Shown: positions 17,874 to 27,407, counted from the stretch's first letter. The stretch: 64,000 bases of DNA from Dictyobacter vulcani (GCF_008974265.1 NZ_BKZW01000001.1:2852001-2916000), one strand, 5' to 3'. Translations and numbers: made by a program. Notes: generated by a model from the letters alone, not told the origin.

Positions 17874-19007
17874 TCATGATGTCGCGACCGTTGAATTCGA
17901 GTTCGAAGTCTGTCGCGTACGTTGTATCAGATACTCAGTCACAGCCTGAATACTCTGAGTTTCTGTATAAACCGCAATCTGACGATCTGCCCCGGTCCCA
18001 GCAGGATCATCCAGAAGGGTGCGTAAATAATTCACCTCATGGCGAATCCCCAACTGATCCACCACATCCTCCACAAAATCCAGCAACTCATGGATCGAAT
18101 CACGCATAGTCAGACGGCGATGCCGATGAAAATCCACAATCTCCGCATCCAATCCATAGCGTGCTGCTTTCCATTTATTTTCTTCAATATAATGGCTCGG
18201 CAAGATCGCTGTAGACATATTTTGTTCATGGAGCATCGTCAGTTTACAAACTAAAGCCTGACAGAGAGCCGCGATAGCCATCGTATCTTCAAAAGAAGAC
18301 GGCATATCACACATGCGAAACTCAATTGTTGGATAGAAGGGATGAGGGCGAATATCCCACCAGATCTTTTTCCCATTATCAAGGCAGCCATTACGCATCA
18401 GATCCGACACATAGCAATCGAACTCCATTGAAGAGTTAAAGGTAGCGGGAATACCTGAGCGTGGAAAGCGTCGCCAGACCACCGTGCGATACGATTTAAG
18501 ACCCGTATAGCGGTTCGTCCAGAAAGGAGAATTCGAAGAGAGAGCCAGCAAATGAGGAATCCAGGTACGGAGTTGATTCATCAACGGAATCGCGATCTCA
18601 TGCTCATCAATGCCAACATGGACATGAAAGCCACAGATCAAGATTGAGCGTCCCACATCCTGGAACTCCTCCTCAAGCTCCTCATAGCGAGCATTCACCG
18701 TCCTCACCTGATCGCGCCAATTCGCGCTGGGATGTGTCCCGGCACTGATCAGAGCGATATTATCATCCTCAAGAAGTCGAGCCAACTGTGCGCGCCGCCC
18801 TGCCAGATCCTGGCGTAGAACTTGAATAGTATTACAGACAGGCGTAATAATTTCCACCATTGACTGCAACATTTCTGCCTTGATCAAATCCCCAAAGATA
18901 GAAGCTCCTTTATCCAAAACAGGGTGGACATACGATGTAAGTTGGCCTGTATTTTTATTGACCATTTGGAATTCTTCTTCGACACCGAGAGTAAAACGAG
19001 GTGACAT
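17874..19007 (-). CDS. Carboxylate-amine ligase, GCS2 family (YbdK-like)
   Basis: ATP-dependent ligase of the type-2 glutamate-cysteine ligase fold. It shows FTLGVEEEFQMVN at the N-terminus, the CGFHVHVGI metal/substrate strand, and the PTIEFRMCDMPSSFEDTMAI region typical of the family; 377 aa is a normal length. Members make glutamyl-cysteine weakly or ligate other substrates, so the physiological product is unknown. The start has AAGGAG ten bases upstream. It is convergent with the acyltransferase and on the same strand as cytidine deaminase, 324 bp apart, so co-transcription is not supported. Confidence 0.85.
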   Translation of the reverse strand: MSPRFTLGVEEEFQMVNKNTGQLTSYVHPVLDKGASIFGDLIKAEMLQSMVEIITPVCNTIQVLRQDLAGRRAQLARLLEDDNIALISAGTHPSANWRDQVRTVNARYEELEEEFQDVGRSILICGFHVHVGIDEHEIAIPLMNQLRTWIPHLLALSSNSPFWTNRYTGLKSYRTVVWRRFPRSGIPATFNSSMEFDCYVSDLMRNGCLDNGKKIWWDIRPHPFYPTIEFRMCDMPSSFEDTMAIAALCQALVCKLTMLHEQNMSTAILPSHYIEENKWKAARYGLDAEIVDFHRHRRLTMRDSIHELLDFVEDVVDQLGIRHEVNYLRTLLDDPAGTGADRQIAVYTETQSIQAVTEYLIQRTRQTSNSNSTVATS

Positions 19008-19331
19008 CGCTTTCTCCTTCCGGGTAATATCAGCGTTGCAGGTATCAAGCTAACATACATAGGGCGGCCTACAGGAGAAAAAGAAGCTATGGAAAAAGGG
19101 AAGGATCGTAGTGAGGCGGAAGACATAAGGGTTAATCCCGCCAGGAGGAGCATATATAGTTGTAACGGCCATTGTGCGAAATTGCACCAGACCAGCATAT
19201 AACACACCTCTGGTTTCATGCTTGAAAGGCATGGGTTGCACTATATTGTAACACTAAGCACTATAAGTTCTGGGACTTATAGCGTACACAAGGGTTATAG
19301 ATATGTCAAGGGGGTGAAGCCAGCAAAAAGA
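19008..19331. other. Intergenic region upstream of the GCS2-type ligase gene
   Basis: A 324-bp stretch between two minus-strand genes. The only structure seen is a short dyad CTATAAGT/ACTTATAG (19261-19282). No gene is supported. Confidence 0.5.
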
Positions 19332-19718
19332 TTATAGTTTGAATGCAAACGGCAGCAAATCAGCAACCTGGAAAGCCTGCTCACAGCCATCAATATAGAC
19401 AGTTGCCTGTGGTGCCAGATCCGCAATCCACTGACGGCAAGCCCCACAGGGCATACGCTCATAGTCAGGAGCATCCGCCGGTGCATCAATACAGGCAATC
19501 GCAATGTGCGTAATGGGTGCTGCCTGTGCTGTTATCGCAGTCGCAAGGGCCGAGCGCTCAGCGCAGAGTGTCAGGCCATAACTGGATATTTCAATATTCA
19601 CTCCCACAAACACCTGTTCGCCGGCCACCAATGCCGCACCAACACGAAAATGAGAATAGGGACAATGGGCTCGCAGGGCCGTCTCGCGAGCCAGGGCCAG
19701 CAACGTTTCTCGTTCCAT
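19332..19718 (-). CDS. cdd: Cytidine deaminase
   Basis: Deaminates cytidine and deoxycytidine to uridine for pyrimidine salvage. The zinc site is visible: CAERSA with catalytic Glu at about residue 54 and PCGACRQ at about 90. The PYSHFRVGAALV motif is present. The usual NIENASYG appears as NIEISSYG, a mild substitution. At 128 aa it has the length of the small homotetrameric form. No salvage genes flank it. Confidence 0.92.
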   Translation of the reverse strand: MERETLLALARETALRAHCPYSHFRVGAALVAGEQVFVGVNIEISSYGLTLCAERSALATAITAQAAPITHIAIACIDAPADAPDYERMPCGACRQWIADLAPQATVYIDGCEQAFQVADLLPFAFKL

Positions 19719-19947
19719 CTCTGATTATCCTTCAGTTTATTATTGTGCATGAGAAGTGGTTCCTTCTCAAAAAAAAAAGCATGGCTTCATCCCCGCTAAC
19801 CACAGGCACACCTATGCCAGATGCGGAATTGCGCGTTGCTACAATCTAACTCTTTTAACATCCTGAGTCAAGCCGATCAGTACAGAAACACGGCTATGTA
19901 ATCTCGCCCAGAAGTCGCAGCGAGATCACCAGCCCACAATATTCTAC

Positions 19948-20019
19948 GTGTGGAGTGTGTTTGGTGTGCGGCCGCACACCAAACACACTCCACACCCCTA
20001 ATCCGGCGCCGTAGGCGCC
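19948..20019. repeat. Composite palindrome element, copy A
   Basis: A perfect 48-bp palindrome (19948-19995; core GTGTGCGGCCGCACAC) is followed ten bases later by the mini-hairpin GGCGCCGTAGGCGCC (20005-20019). Related elements lie near 29.5, 48.7 and 51.9 kb. It sits between the divergent cdd and response-regulator genes, which argues against a simple terminator. The rest of the 19719-20257 gap shows no gene. Confidence 0.75.
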
Positions 20020-20257
20020 AGAGACAGAAGAATGAAATAGGCCCCTGGTACAGAAGATAGAGAAGGTTGATTAGGTAGAAGTGTGTAAGGACAGAGATAG
20101 GTGATTAAACTGTCCATCTATAGCCCATTTTGTATCATGATGTTACTGAGCTTTCTACCATCCCGTTACTACAAACGACAGCGAATCAAGAACTTCTCAT
20201 TTTTACAGAACATTGGTACATCCTAGTATTGTAATGTAGGACAGGTAGGAGGCTAAA

Positions 20258-20953
20258 TTGAAGATCATGGTAGCGGACGATGACCGCGACATGGTAGACA
20301 TGTTGAGCTACTGGCTCAAAGGCCATGGCTACGATGTTGTCCGGGCATTCGATGGGGAGCAGGCCATTAAGCGTTGGCGTGAAACATTACCAGATCTGGT
20401 AATTTTAGATATACAGATGCCAAAGCTGGATGGCTTTGAAGTGTGCCGTCAGATGCGAACAGAAACCAATTCCATGGTGATGATATTGACCGCACACGAC
20501 CGGGAAGACGACGAGGTTAGAGGGCTTGAACTGGGGGCGGACGATTATTTGCGCAAACCATTTAGTCCACGGCAATTATTAGCGCGTATCAAAGCTGTGA
20601 TGCGGCGTTCTTCTAATACCCGCGGACCCGCGAACTCCTCAGCGATTACCGTCGGCCCGATGACATTAGACTCAATGCGACACGAAGTTACCAGAGATGG
20701 TATCAAGGTGCGCCTGACACCAACTGAAAGCCGGTTGCTGCACCTTTTAATTTCACACACCGGACAGGTCTTGACTACGGACATGATTATTGAGCGTGTC
20801 TGGGGTTATGACGAAGCCGGAGATTCAGGTCTGGTCAAAACCCATATTCGCCATATCAGGCAAAAAGTTGAACCAGATCCAAACTCGCCGCGTTATATCA
20901 CAACGGTACCTGGCGTAGGTTATACTTTTTCAGTTCCGGTCACCATTGAATAA
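20258..20953 (+). CDS. Orphan response regulator, OmpR/PhoB family
   Basis: Two-component regulator with a receiver domain (residues 1-115) and a C-terminal winged-helix DNA-binding domain (about 130-230). Acidic residues Asp8 and Asp9, phospho-acceptor Asp51, switch Thr78 and Lys100 are all present, so it should be phosphorylatable. The C-terminal domain has LTPTESRLLHLLISHTGQVL and ITTVPGVGYTF. The likely start is TTG at 20258, right after AGGAGGCTAAA; ATG at 20267 is the alternative. No histidine kinase is adjacent. Confidence 0.9.
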   Translation: MKIMVADDDRDMVDMLSYWLKGHGYDVVRAFDGEQAIKRWRETLPDLVILDIQMPKLDGFEVCRQMRTETNSMVMILTAHDREDDEVRGLELGADDYLRKPFSPRQLLARIKAVMRRSSNTRGPANSSAITVGPMTLDSMRHEVTRDGIKVRLTPTESRLLHLLISHTGQVLTTDMIIERVWGYDEAGDSGLVKTHIRHIRQKVEPDPNSPRYITTVPGVGYTFSVPVTIE

Positions 20954-20997
20954 GGTATTATTTGGGCTATTACCGGCCGACTATACAGTAGCGTAAA

Positions 20998-21035
20998 CAG
21001 CCAGGTATCAAATTGCAGGGTATGATACCTGGCTG
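20998..21035 (+). terminator. Terminator of the response-regulator gene
   Basis: CAGCCAGGTATCA (20998-21010) and TGATACCTGGCTG (21023-21035) form a perfect 13-bp stem followed by TTCGTT, 45 bases after the stop. The remaining gap to 21393 shows nothing further. Confidence 0.75.
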
Positions 21036-21393
21036 TTCGTTACCAAAGCAAGCAAGCAGTTCTGGGCAGAACTTAACCATAATTTGAGCATTTTAACCAG
21101 ACCGTAACACCCTACCCACAGCTTTTGGGCCGCAAGGCAAGTTATACTTCATAGTAACACTCCTCTAGCGGCCGTTGGTTTTACTCACACGTCTTATGGC
21201 AACGTACGTAATCGTGAAGGCCGCCCAGCCGCCACAGTCCATCAGCCAGAAGCTGATCATTGGGAGTGGAACGCGAGAGAAAAATCAGTAAAGAAACGTG
21301 GGGGCTACGATTACACGCATCTCTGTATTTGTGTCTACAGATGCAAAGAGAGCGTACAATAACACTCATGGACCCTAGCAGGAAGGCCACGTT

Positions 21394-22389
21394 GTGGGAA
21401 GTAGAACCAGGCAAAAAAAAGAAGCGCCAGCGCTTCCGGCAGTACAGATAGCTCAGTTCACATCCAGATTAGCGAAAAAATTGATCTCAACGCCTGCTGG
21501 TAGTGAACCCTGTCGTTGTGTCGTCTTTGAGCAAGCCAGTACCAGAGACACGGTTGAGCAAGAGGTTGAATGGGACGATGGGCAGCGGGTACCAGTTTCG
21601 CAGGAACTCTATATGAGAATACGCGAGCTTGTCACAGAATTTTTATCTGAACAAAAGCCAGTCAGTATCCTCCTGCTCCACCTGGTCCAAAGAGAGTCGA
21701 CTCCGCTGGCGCCCCAATCACCTCAACTGTATCAGCGTAGACGCTATCACGCATCCAGCCAGGTTCGTGATCAAGTTTTGACCAACGTCCGACGTGTGCT
21801 GCGGTTAGATGACAAAATGTTCATCTTTGATACTTCTGGAGCGGCCATTATTTTTGCTGGTGTAGACCAGGTCGGTATCCAGAAGATCGCGGAGCGTATC
21901 TTTAGCAGCGTCTGTTTATTGCAGGCAGAAACGATGATACCCCCATTGACGCGGGAGACACGCATCGTACTTGGAGTGGCTACCTATCCCTATCCAGCCG
22001 CCACATTTGAAGAGCTAACGCAACACTATGGAAAAGCGATCCACACACTGGTCCTGAGGCCCGTCATTACAACCCAGTTACGCGGTGTCAAGCCCATTCC
22101 GATGGTAGGGAGTTCAGCTAGCGAGACAGAAGAGCGACAAGAGTCACATGTACCACGCCTGGAACTTCCTGGCGCACTCCCTGAACGCTTAAAGCAGCTC
22201 ATACCAGGTTCAATAGCGATTGAACTCAAATGTGTTCCAGTTGGATGTGAACACCATTGCTTAACCGTCGCGATGCAAGAACCCACCAATGCTGCCAGTA
22301 TCGCACGTTTACGAGCCCTGACAGGACACACAATTTTTCCAGTGGCCTGTGAAGAAAGTGAACTCAACACATTATTAGCAAGTTACTGA
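21394..22389 (+). CDS. Degenerate GGDEF-like domain fused to a C-terminal MshEN-type domain
   Basis: A 331-residue soluble protein. Residues about 120-220 have the pattern of a nucleotide-cyclase GGDEF domain (DQVLTNVRRVLRLDD, then VLGVATYPYPAATFEEL), but the signature motif is replaced by DTSGAAI near 146-152, so cyclase activity is unlikely. Residues about 262-331 resemble the N-terminal domain of GspE/PilB ATPases (MshEN): LPERLKQLIPGSIAIELKCV, then LTVAMQEPTNAASIARLRAL, then FPVA. MshEN domains can bind c-di-GMP. This would make it a c-di-GMP effector or adaptor; that is inferred. GTG start with AGGAAGG seven bases upstream. Confidence 0.65.
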   Translation: MGSRTRQKKEAPALPAVQIAQFTSRLAKKLISTPAGSEPCRCVVFEQASTRDTVEQEVEWDDGQRVPVSQELYMRIRELVTEFLSEQKPVSILLLHLVQRESTPLAPQSPQLYQRRRYHASSQVRDQVLTNVRRVLRLDDKMFIFDTSGAAIIFAGVDQVGIQKIAERIFSSVCLLQAETMIPPLTRETRIVLGVATYPYPAATFEELTQHYGKAIHTLVLRPVITTQLRGVKPIPMVGSSASETEERQESHVPRLELPGALPERLKQLIPGSIAIELKCVPVGCEHHCLTVAMQEPTNAASIARLRALTGHTIFPVACEESELNTLLASY

Positions 22390-22739
22390 AAAGCAGATGT
22401 CCGGTAAATAAATCTTAACGTCATACAGATAGAGGATAAAAGAAAACCTCAACTATTGTAAGACAGCATGAAACGTCAAGAGGTTTCATGTGCTTACCTG
22501 ATAAACCATTAAAAGAGAGTCAGCGCAACTCTTAGTGACTGATTGGTAGTGAAGATCGAACCATTTCATGATTAAAATTAACCAGATCGCAACTATTCCT
22601 TAACAAGAAAGCGCATCAACATTGGTTACTATAACATGCAATGAGACAATGATAGTATCAATCGTGAAGCTCTCAGCGCTACATCGTTAGCGTCAAGTGC
22701 ACTTATTTATTAGTTTTTTTATTTTCAAGGAGAGAATCC
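22390..22739. other. Intergenic region upstream of the small HTH gene
   Basis: A 350-bp AT-rich gap between two plus-strand genes. I see no gene, strong hairpin or repeat. It should contain the promoter of the HTH gene. Confidence 0.5.
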
Positions 22740-22955
22740 ATGGTCGTACAGATGCTTCAGGAAGATGTTTTGTTGACGTTCAAAGAAGCAATGGGCTACT
22801 TGCGTGTAAGCCGCTCAACTCTTTACCGGCTCATGTGGTCGGGTCAACTGACAGGACACAAGGTAGGGAGCACATGGCGTTTTTATCGCGAAGATTTGCG
22901 AGCCTGTGTCGGACGTGAGGTTCCTATGGCGACGGTATCAACTTCTGTAAATTAA
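22740..22955 (+). CDS. Small helix-turn-helix DNA-binding protein (excisionase/MerR-like)
   Basis: A 71-residue protein made almost entirely of a winged HTH of the excisionase-like HTH_17 type: LLTFKEAMGYLRVSRSTLYR, then LTGHKVGSTWRFYREDL. Such proteins act as small regulators or recombination directionality factors. No integrase or attachment site is visible, so a regulatory role is more likely. The start follows AAGGAGAGAATCC, a strong ribosome-binding site. A terminator follows at 23041. Confidence 0.8.
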   Translation: MVVQMLQEDVLLTFKEAMGYLRVSRSTLYRLMWSGQLTGHKVGSTWRFYREDLRACVGREVPMATVSTSVN

Positions 22956-23040
22956 TTATTTATCTCTCTATTTATACATTATACATCAGAAAATACCTAT
23001 CTCGTGCATAGCGAACGTGCAAAAAACGCAATCATAATAA

Positions 23041-23075
23041 GAGGAACAACCAGCCAGGTTGTTCCTCTTATTTTT
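23041..23075 (+). terminator. Terminator of the small HTH gene
   Basis: GAGGAACAACC (23041-23051) and GGTTGTTCCTC (23057-23067) form a perfect stem followed by TTATTTTTG. It may also serve the convergent minus-strand gene. Confidence 0.75.
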
Positions 23076-23108
23076 GTTCATAGCCCATAGTTGTCAAATA
23101 CACTCTAC

Positions 23109-24005
23109 TCAAAGCTGATCATAATCAACAATTTTCCATTGATTATTGATTTGCTTTATAGTCAAATGAGCTGTATATGATTTTTTTGTACGTGAAACTT
23201 TTACAATGACTGAAAAGCTATCCAATGAAGGACCATTATTATCAGATGTCATAGGCTGTAGCTGTGACATCGTATAGCGCAAAACAGCTCCATACGAATC
23301 ATCCTGTTTGGATGCCAGCGCTGTAAATTGTTCCTGTGACAGTCCATTGAGCGTATCCTGTGTGTTCAGATCCGCATAAGCTTGTGAATAATGTTGATTT
23401 TGAATCGCCTCATAATAATCATTAATCAGCTTAGTACCATCTGAGGCAGCACTGAATGTCTGACTAAAGATGGGTCCAACGGAAGAGCCCACTGCCCAGG
23501 TACAGAGGCCGCAACTTCCCAGGATAACCACAAGCAGAATGGAGATAAGAATCCAGAGCCAGGAACGTGATTTCCGAGCCGGGGGTGGAGCAGGCATAAA
23601 TGGTGGTGGTTGTGTGCCTGGATAGTAACCCCCCTGGGGATACGCAGGATATCCCGGAGGTGGCATATACGCTCCCTGAGGATATGCAGGATATTGCTGA
23701 CCCGGTGTGAGTGGTGGGCGCCACTCCCCGCTCGGTGCGGGCTGGATTGGAGGCATCTCAGGTCGTTGGGCAGGAGAAACAGGAACAGCACCCGGCACTG
23801 GCGGTTCTGCTGTTCCTGGTGTAGATAACGCCTGCTCATAAAAAGAAGGTTTGGGTGGATAAGCCTGTTCCTGCCGGGGAGCTTGTGCATCCTCATCAGC
23901 GGCACGCGAAGTATCCGCTGATGAGGATGATAGCTGTGCATCCACTTCAGGAGACTGCTGTTCAGGTAACTGATTTTCTTCAGGTGATTGATCGGAAGTA
24001 TGCAT
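23109..24005 (-). CDS. Proline-rich single-pass membrane protein with extracellular NTF2-like domain
   Basis: 298 residues: an acidic, then Pro/Tyr/Gly-rich N-terminal region (about 1-145, with repeated YPQG motifs), a membrane helix (about 149-172), and an outside domain of about 125 residues beginning KLINDYYEAIQNQHYSQAYA. The outside domain looks like the DUF4878/NTF2-like fold found under lipoproteins and sensors, ending WKIVDYDQL. Function unknown; no catalytic residues recognised. The start at 24005 follows a weak purine stretch. It is 27 bases downstream of the HTH+GAF-like regulator gene on the same strand, so the two are probably co-transcribed. Confidence 0.75.
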   Translation of the reverse strand: MHTSDQSPEENQLPEQQSPEVDAQLSSSSADTSRAADEDAQAPRQEQAYPPKPSFYEQALSTPGTAEPPVPGAVPVSPAQRPEMPPIQPAPSGEWRPPLTPGQQYPAYPQGAYMPPPGYPAYPQGGYYPGTQPPPFMPAPPPARKSRSWLWILISILLVVILGSCGLCTWAVGSSVGPIFSQTFSAASDGTKLINDYYEAIQNQHYSQAYADLNTQDTLNGLSQEQFTALASKQDDSYGAVLRYTMSQLQPMTSDNNGPSLDSFSVIVKVSRTKKSYTAHLTIKQINNQWKIVDYDQL

Positions 24006-24032
24006 AATTATTTTACTCTATCCAAAGAATCA

Positions 24033-25253
24033 TTAATGATTGGATATCTTAGATGGTAAAGAAGCTGGATGTCCCAGCCTTTGTTGTGTTAAAAGGCGAT
24101 GGGCCTCCTGCTCAAATTCTAACTCCATCGTATGTTGAATCCAAAACTCTGCATCTCGACGTGACATACCATGTGCATGTGCATAAGCAATAATACGATT
24201 AAGATAACTGCGATTAATTTCCTCCCGTTGCCATCTTAAAGGAGGCATAGGCCTGAGATGCAACAGTTCAGAAGGATGAAATTCACGATCGCATAAAGCT
24301 ACTCCCATTAGTAAGGCATATTCTGCGACTATCTGGCAAGTCGCAGGATCTTTAAAGAATTCCAGTTGTGTACTGGAGACAACAAGCACACCAGCGAGCA
24401 AGCCGCCACGAAGAACAGGAACGGCGCAAGCACTACGTTCATATTCATCGATTTCCACCATAGCCCGGCCATCATCATTATCATTCCATATTTGAATGCG
24501 CTGTGAAACGGCGGCCGAGCCGACCAGTGAAGTAACACCCAGAAACGCTTTACTTTCGACAGACGCGGGCCAGGGAGCATAGCCACGCATTTTGACCTCA
24601 CGTAAAGAATGAATGCCATCTTCATGGGGTGGCATCAACTTCGTATACGTAATTGCCAATCCCCACTGTTCACTACTCAATTGTCTCAGAGCATCCGTAA
24701 AGATACACTCTGTAACTTGCCAGAAACGTGCGTCATTATCCTGGCTACTAGCCGCTAATTCTAACACGTTCTGATAGACCTCTTTGCGTACTTCACGCAC
24801 ACCAGATACTGATGTGCTTAAAATATCGCCGAACGTTTGATTAATAACCGCAATTAATTCATTGCGATGTTCGGGGATTGCCCCAGGCAACTTTTTCAGA
24901 TGTATCGTACGCGGATCAGATGTTCCATTCATCCAACGATACACTGTATTTTCAGCCACAGCAAGTTCGCGAGCCACACGCGACAATTCCGCGCGATCGC
25001 GATGCATAAGAGTGCGAAGGAAGGCACTAAAAGCCGTAGCGCCAGACTCATCCGCCATCTGCTCTAAGCACTCATCTACTTTAGATGAAGTGTTTACCCT
25101 GGTCCTGGTAGATGCTGAGGACGATCGCACTGGGGAAACCTTGCTATGGAGTTTACCTTGTGGAGAAACTGATCCCGAAGTATTTTTGCGCGGTCCCGGA
25201 GGGCGACCACGCTTCTTTTTTACTCTATCATCGGGAAGAGACCCATTACCCAT
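24033..25253 (-). CDS. HTH transcriptional regulator with AT-hook-like tail and GAF-like sensor
   Basis: About 406 residues. A basic N-terminus with an AT-hook-like KKKRGRPPGPRK, an HTH at about residues 70-130 (LAVAENTVYRWMNGTSDPRTIHLKKL), a GAF-like sensor around 190-330 (SACAVPVLRGGLLAGVLVVSS), and a C-terminal helical region. It has the same layout as the broken gene at 10489-11503 and serves as its intact reference. The ATG at 25253 follows GAGGAATGTATC; an upstream in-frame start is less likely. A probable extended -10 promoter lies at 25304-25312. Target genes unknown; the adjacent membrane-protein gene is a candidate partner. Confidence 0.75.
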   Translation of the reverse strand: MGNGSLPDDRVKKKRGRPPGPRKNTSGSVSPQGKLHSKVSPVRSSSASTRTRVNTSSKVDECLEQMADESGATAFSAFLRTLMHRDRAELSRVARELAVAENTVYRWMNGTSDPRTIHLKKLPGAIPEHRNELIAVINQTFGDILSTSVSGVREVRKEVYQNVLELAASSQDNDARFWQVTECIFTDALRQLSSEQWGLAITYTKLMPPHEDGIHSLREVKMRGYAPWPASVESKAFLGVTSLVGSAAVSQRIQIWNDNDDGRAMVEIDEYERSACAVPVLRGGLLAGVLVVSSTQLEFFKDPATCQIVAEYALLMGVALCDREFHPSELLHLRPMPPLRWQREEINRSYLNRIIAYAHAHGMSRRDAEFWIQHTMELEFEQEAHRLLTQQRLGHPASLPSKISNH

Positions 25254-25303
25254 GATACATTCCTCATTTGAACAAAAGTACAACATCAAGATGTACGAAT
25301 AAT

Positions 25304-25312
25304 ATTATACCA
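25304..25312 (-). promoter_or_regulatory. Extended -10 promoter of the HTH+GAF-like regulator
   Basis: On the minus strand the sequence reads TGGTATAAT, an extended -10 element 51 bases upstream of the start; no good -35 is present. The rest of the AT-rich 25254-25652 gap shows nothing else I can support. Confidence 0.5.
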
Positions 25313-25652
25313 TAGCTAAGGTACAGAGTGTTACACAAATGAGAAAAATTTTTACGGGTTTCTAACAATAAAATTATGCGTAACGCATTACTTTGCTCGC
25401 GAATGTCTCAACAAAAATGGCACAACGCAGTCAGGTATGGCACAAAAAAAACACATTCTCCCTCATGCAAAATAACATGCTAAGTCTTTTATTAGTATTA
25501 ATTATTTTTAATTTTTCCAAGCATAAAAGATTTTACATTACAATGTTTAAACGTAAGTGCTACAATGTCAAACAATATATTGCTTTTTCATAATGGAACA
25601 TGTATATTAATGATCATCACGAATAGTGATTAAGAAGATATAAATACACTTG

Positions 25653-26615
25653 ATGGCTGGAAGGATATGTCAGAAGATGGTGGTCAACAATGTTGTGCAT
25701 GTCAATGAATGTGGGCTTCCGCTAAACGCAATTGAATGGCTGGTGAAACATCACCAGAGTAAATTACAAGAGCGCGGACAAATGATTCGCGATCTGCGTT
25801 TAGAAAAAGGGAGTTGTGTTGTAGATGCGGGGTGTGGACCTGGCTTGTGGACTCCACTCCTGGCTGAAGCCGTTGGTTTAGAAGGAAGTATCCTGGGGGT
25901 TGATATCTCCACGGAAGCGCTGATTACCGCTCAGAAGATAAGTAGCAATAACTGGTACAGGCACCAGGTCCAGTATAAGCGTGCCATGTTAGAGCAATTG
26001 CCTGTTGAGTTGGGATCAACCGACCTGATCTTTAGTGCCAATGTAAGTCAATACCTGCCTGATCCGGTGGCAACATTTGCCGCCATGGGTCCTTATCTCA
26101 AGCAAGGTGGGCAACTGGCGATTAAAGATATCGACTTTGGTACAATGCAATTTCACGCAATCGACCCGATGTTACAGGCCCGTGTCTTTCAGGCTCGCGA
26201 ACGCTGGGAGCAGGAGCGTGTAGCTAATGGATATGCCTATGAAGACAGCTGGGTGGGCTCAAAATTAGCTGGTTACCTGCGTGAGGCAGGCTATAAAGAC
26301 GTCAAAGAAAGTGCCTATCGCATCGTTCGACGCGCTCCACTACCACGTAATTTTCATTTTTACTTACAGGGAATTGCTCAATGGTTCGTTTGTGAAGGCG
26401 CCCCCTATCTTTCACATAACGATGTAACACATTGGTTACAATGTTTTACTGACCCGGAACACAATGTCCTCGAAAATGATGACTTCATGAGTGAAGAGAC
26501 CGAGTTCGTTGTTTCTGGTATATGGGATGGTGGCACAAAGTCACGTTTCCATATAGATATGCAAACGGAAACCCCGCCGCTAGAGCCGCTTTTCCTGACA
26601 AATGAAGCCCTATAA
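25653..26615 (+). CDS. SAM-dependent methyltransferase, class I
   Basis: About 321 residues. The SAM-binding fold is at about residues 45-150 with VVDAGCGPGLW (motif I), ILGVDIS (motif II acidic strand) and a DLIFSANVSQYLPDP segment. The C-terminal 150 residues have no recognisable domain and may select the substrate. The substrate cannot be inferred. Starts at TTG 25650, ATG 25653 and ATG 25677 are all possible; none has a strong ribosome-binding site. It stands alone, followed by a terminator. Confidence 0.75.
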   Translation: MAGRICQKMVVNNVVHVNECGLPLNAIEWLVKHHQSKLQERGQMIRDLRLEKGSCVVDAGCGPGLWTPLLAEAVGLEGSILGVDISTEALITAQKISSNNWYRHQVQYKRAMLEQLPVELGSTDLIFSANVSQYLPDPVATFAAMGPYLKQGGQLAIKDIDFGTMQFHAIDPMLQARVFQARERWEQERVANGYAYEDSWVGSKLAGYLREAGYKDVKESAYRIVRRAPLPRNFHFYLQGIAQWFVCEGAPYLSHNDVTHWLQCFTDPEHNVLENDDFMSEETEFVVSGIWDGGTKSRFHIDMQTETPPLEPLFLTNEAL

Positions 26616-26649
26616 GCCTGGCTCAAGGAAAATAAGCTGGGGAATTCCA

Positions 26650-26694
26650 CAATGCGATCCTGTCAGCGTAAGCGCCGGATCGCATTGCTTTGTT
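26650..26694 (+). terminator. Terminator of the methyltransferase gene
   Basis: CAATGCGATCC (26650-26660) and GGATCGCATTG (26677-26687) form a perfect stem followed by CTTTGTTT, 34 bases after the stop. Confidence 0.75.
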
Positions 26695-26869
26695 TGTCCA
26701 ACATCACAAAGCCGTAGTGCAAGACAAAAAAAGAGGCACCTGTATCTTCCAGGTACCTTTGTGTGTTGAGCGCGTCAATCAATCGACAAGAAGTAAACAC
26801 CGGTGTGTGTGGCTGAAGCTCTGATCCTCCCAGTTCGACAAGTGGCGTTTCACATCAAGGGAGTCGCCA

Positions 26870-26920
26870 CCAGACAATGGATTACCGGGTAAACTACCCC
26901 TTCGGCAATCCATTGTCTGG
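26870..26920. repeat. Long hairpin in the gap after the methyltransferase gene
   Basis: CCAGACAATGGATT (26870-26883) and AATCCATTGTCTGG (26907-26920) are perfect arms around a 23-nt inner segment that itself contains CGGGTAAACTACCCC. A weaker hairpin (26734-26758) lies just upstream. It ends 43 bases before the 3' end of the next (minus-strand) gene and may terminate it. No other gene is seen at 26616-26963. Confidence 0.6.
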
Positions 26921-26963
26921 TAAATAAAACGCATATAATACCGGCCACAAACGGACAAACATG

Positions 26964-27407
26964 CTAAGAATGAATTGTATTTAAGCGATCTGCAATCATT
27001 GCGATCGCGACATCTCCAACAATTGATTGTAATTGAGTATGTAGCTGTCCCATATTTTCCATACGAGCCGTAATAAAATCATGTTGTGACATACCATAAG
27101 ATAGGCCCACGAGGCCACGTTGTGCCGATTCATATTCAGAACTAATTTGTGATAATAAACGGGCGACTTCACTGCGTTGTTCGTGTGCTCCGAGCATGGT
27201 ATCCCATTCCTTCCTGACCCTGAACCCCTGGGCGGCTTGTTTATCTTTGTGTTGTGCTACATACAACAGACTCACGCGCGATGTAAATACATTGTACATC
27301 GTTTGTAAGAACAACATTAACAATGCATATCCATAGTATGCACGACGATGTATGTCCTTGTCTAGTGGTAAGATACTGATTAATACATAAAATGCAATTG
27401 TCTTCAT
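26964..27407 (-). CDS. Hypothetical protein with N-terminal membrane segments
   Basis: About 147 residues. A hydrophobic N-terminal part (KTIAFYVLISILPL and YGYALLMLFLQTMYNVFTSR) is followed by a soluble, mostly helical region with VRKEWDTMLGAHEQR and a run of amphipathic helices. No known motif recognised. The ATG at 27407 or a GTG at 27431 could start it; neither has a strong ribosome-binding site. It is isolated by large gaps on both sides. Confidence 0.5.
   Translation of the reverse strand: MKTIAFYVLISILPLDKDIHRRAYYGYALLMLFLQTMYNVFTSRVSLLYVAQHKDKQAAQGFRVRKEWDTMLGAHEQRSEVARLLSQISSEYESAQRGLVGLSYGMSQHDFITARMENMGQLHTQLQSIVGDVAIAMIADRLNTIHS

Noticed and set aside
22740..22955. Excisionase of a prophage or integrative element
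   Set aside because: The HTH type fits, but no integrase, attachment site or phage gene is nearby, so a small regulator is more likely.
25393..25593. 66-codon ORF in the gap before the methyltransferase gene
   Set aside because: Very AT-rich, Lys/Phe/Asn-rich translation without motifs and no ribosome-binding site.
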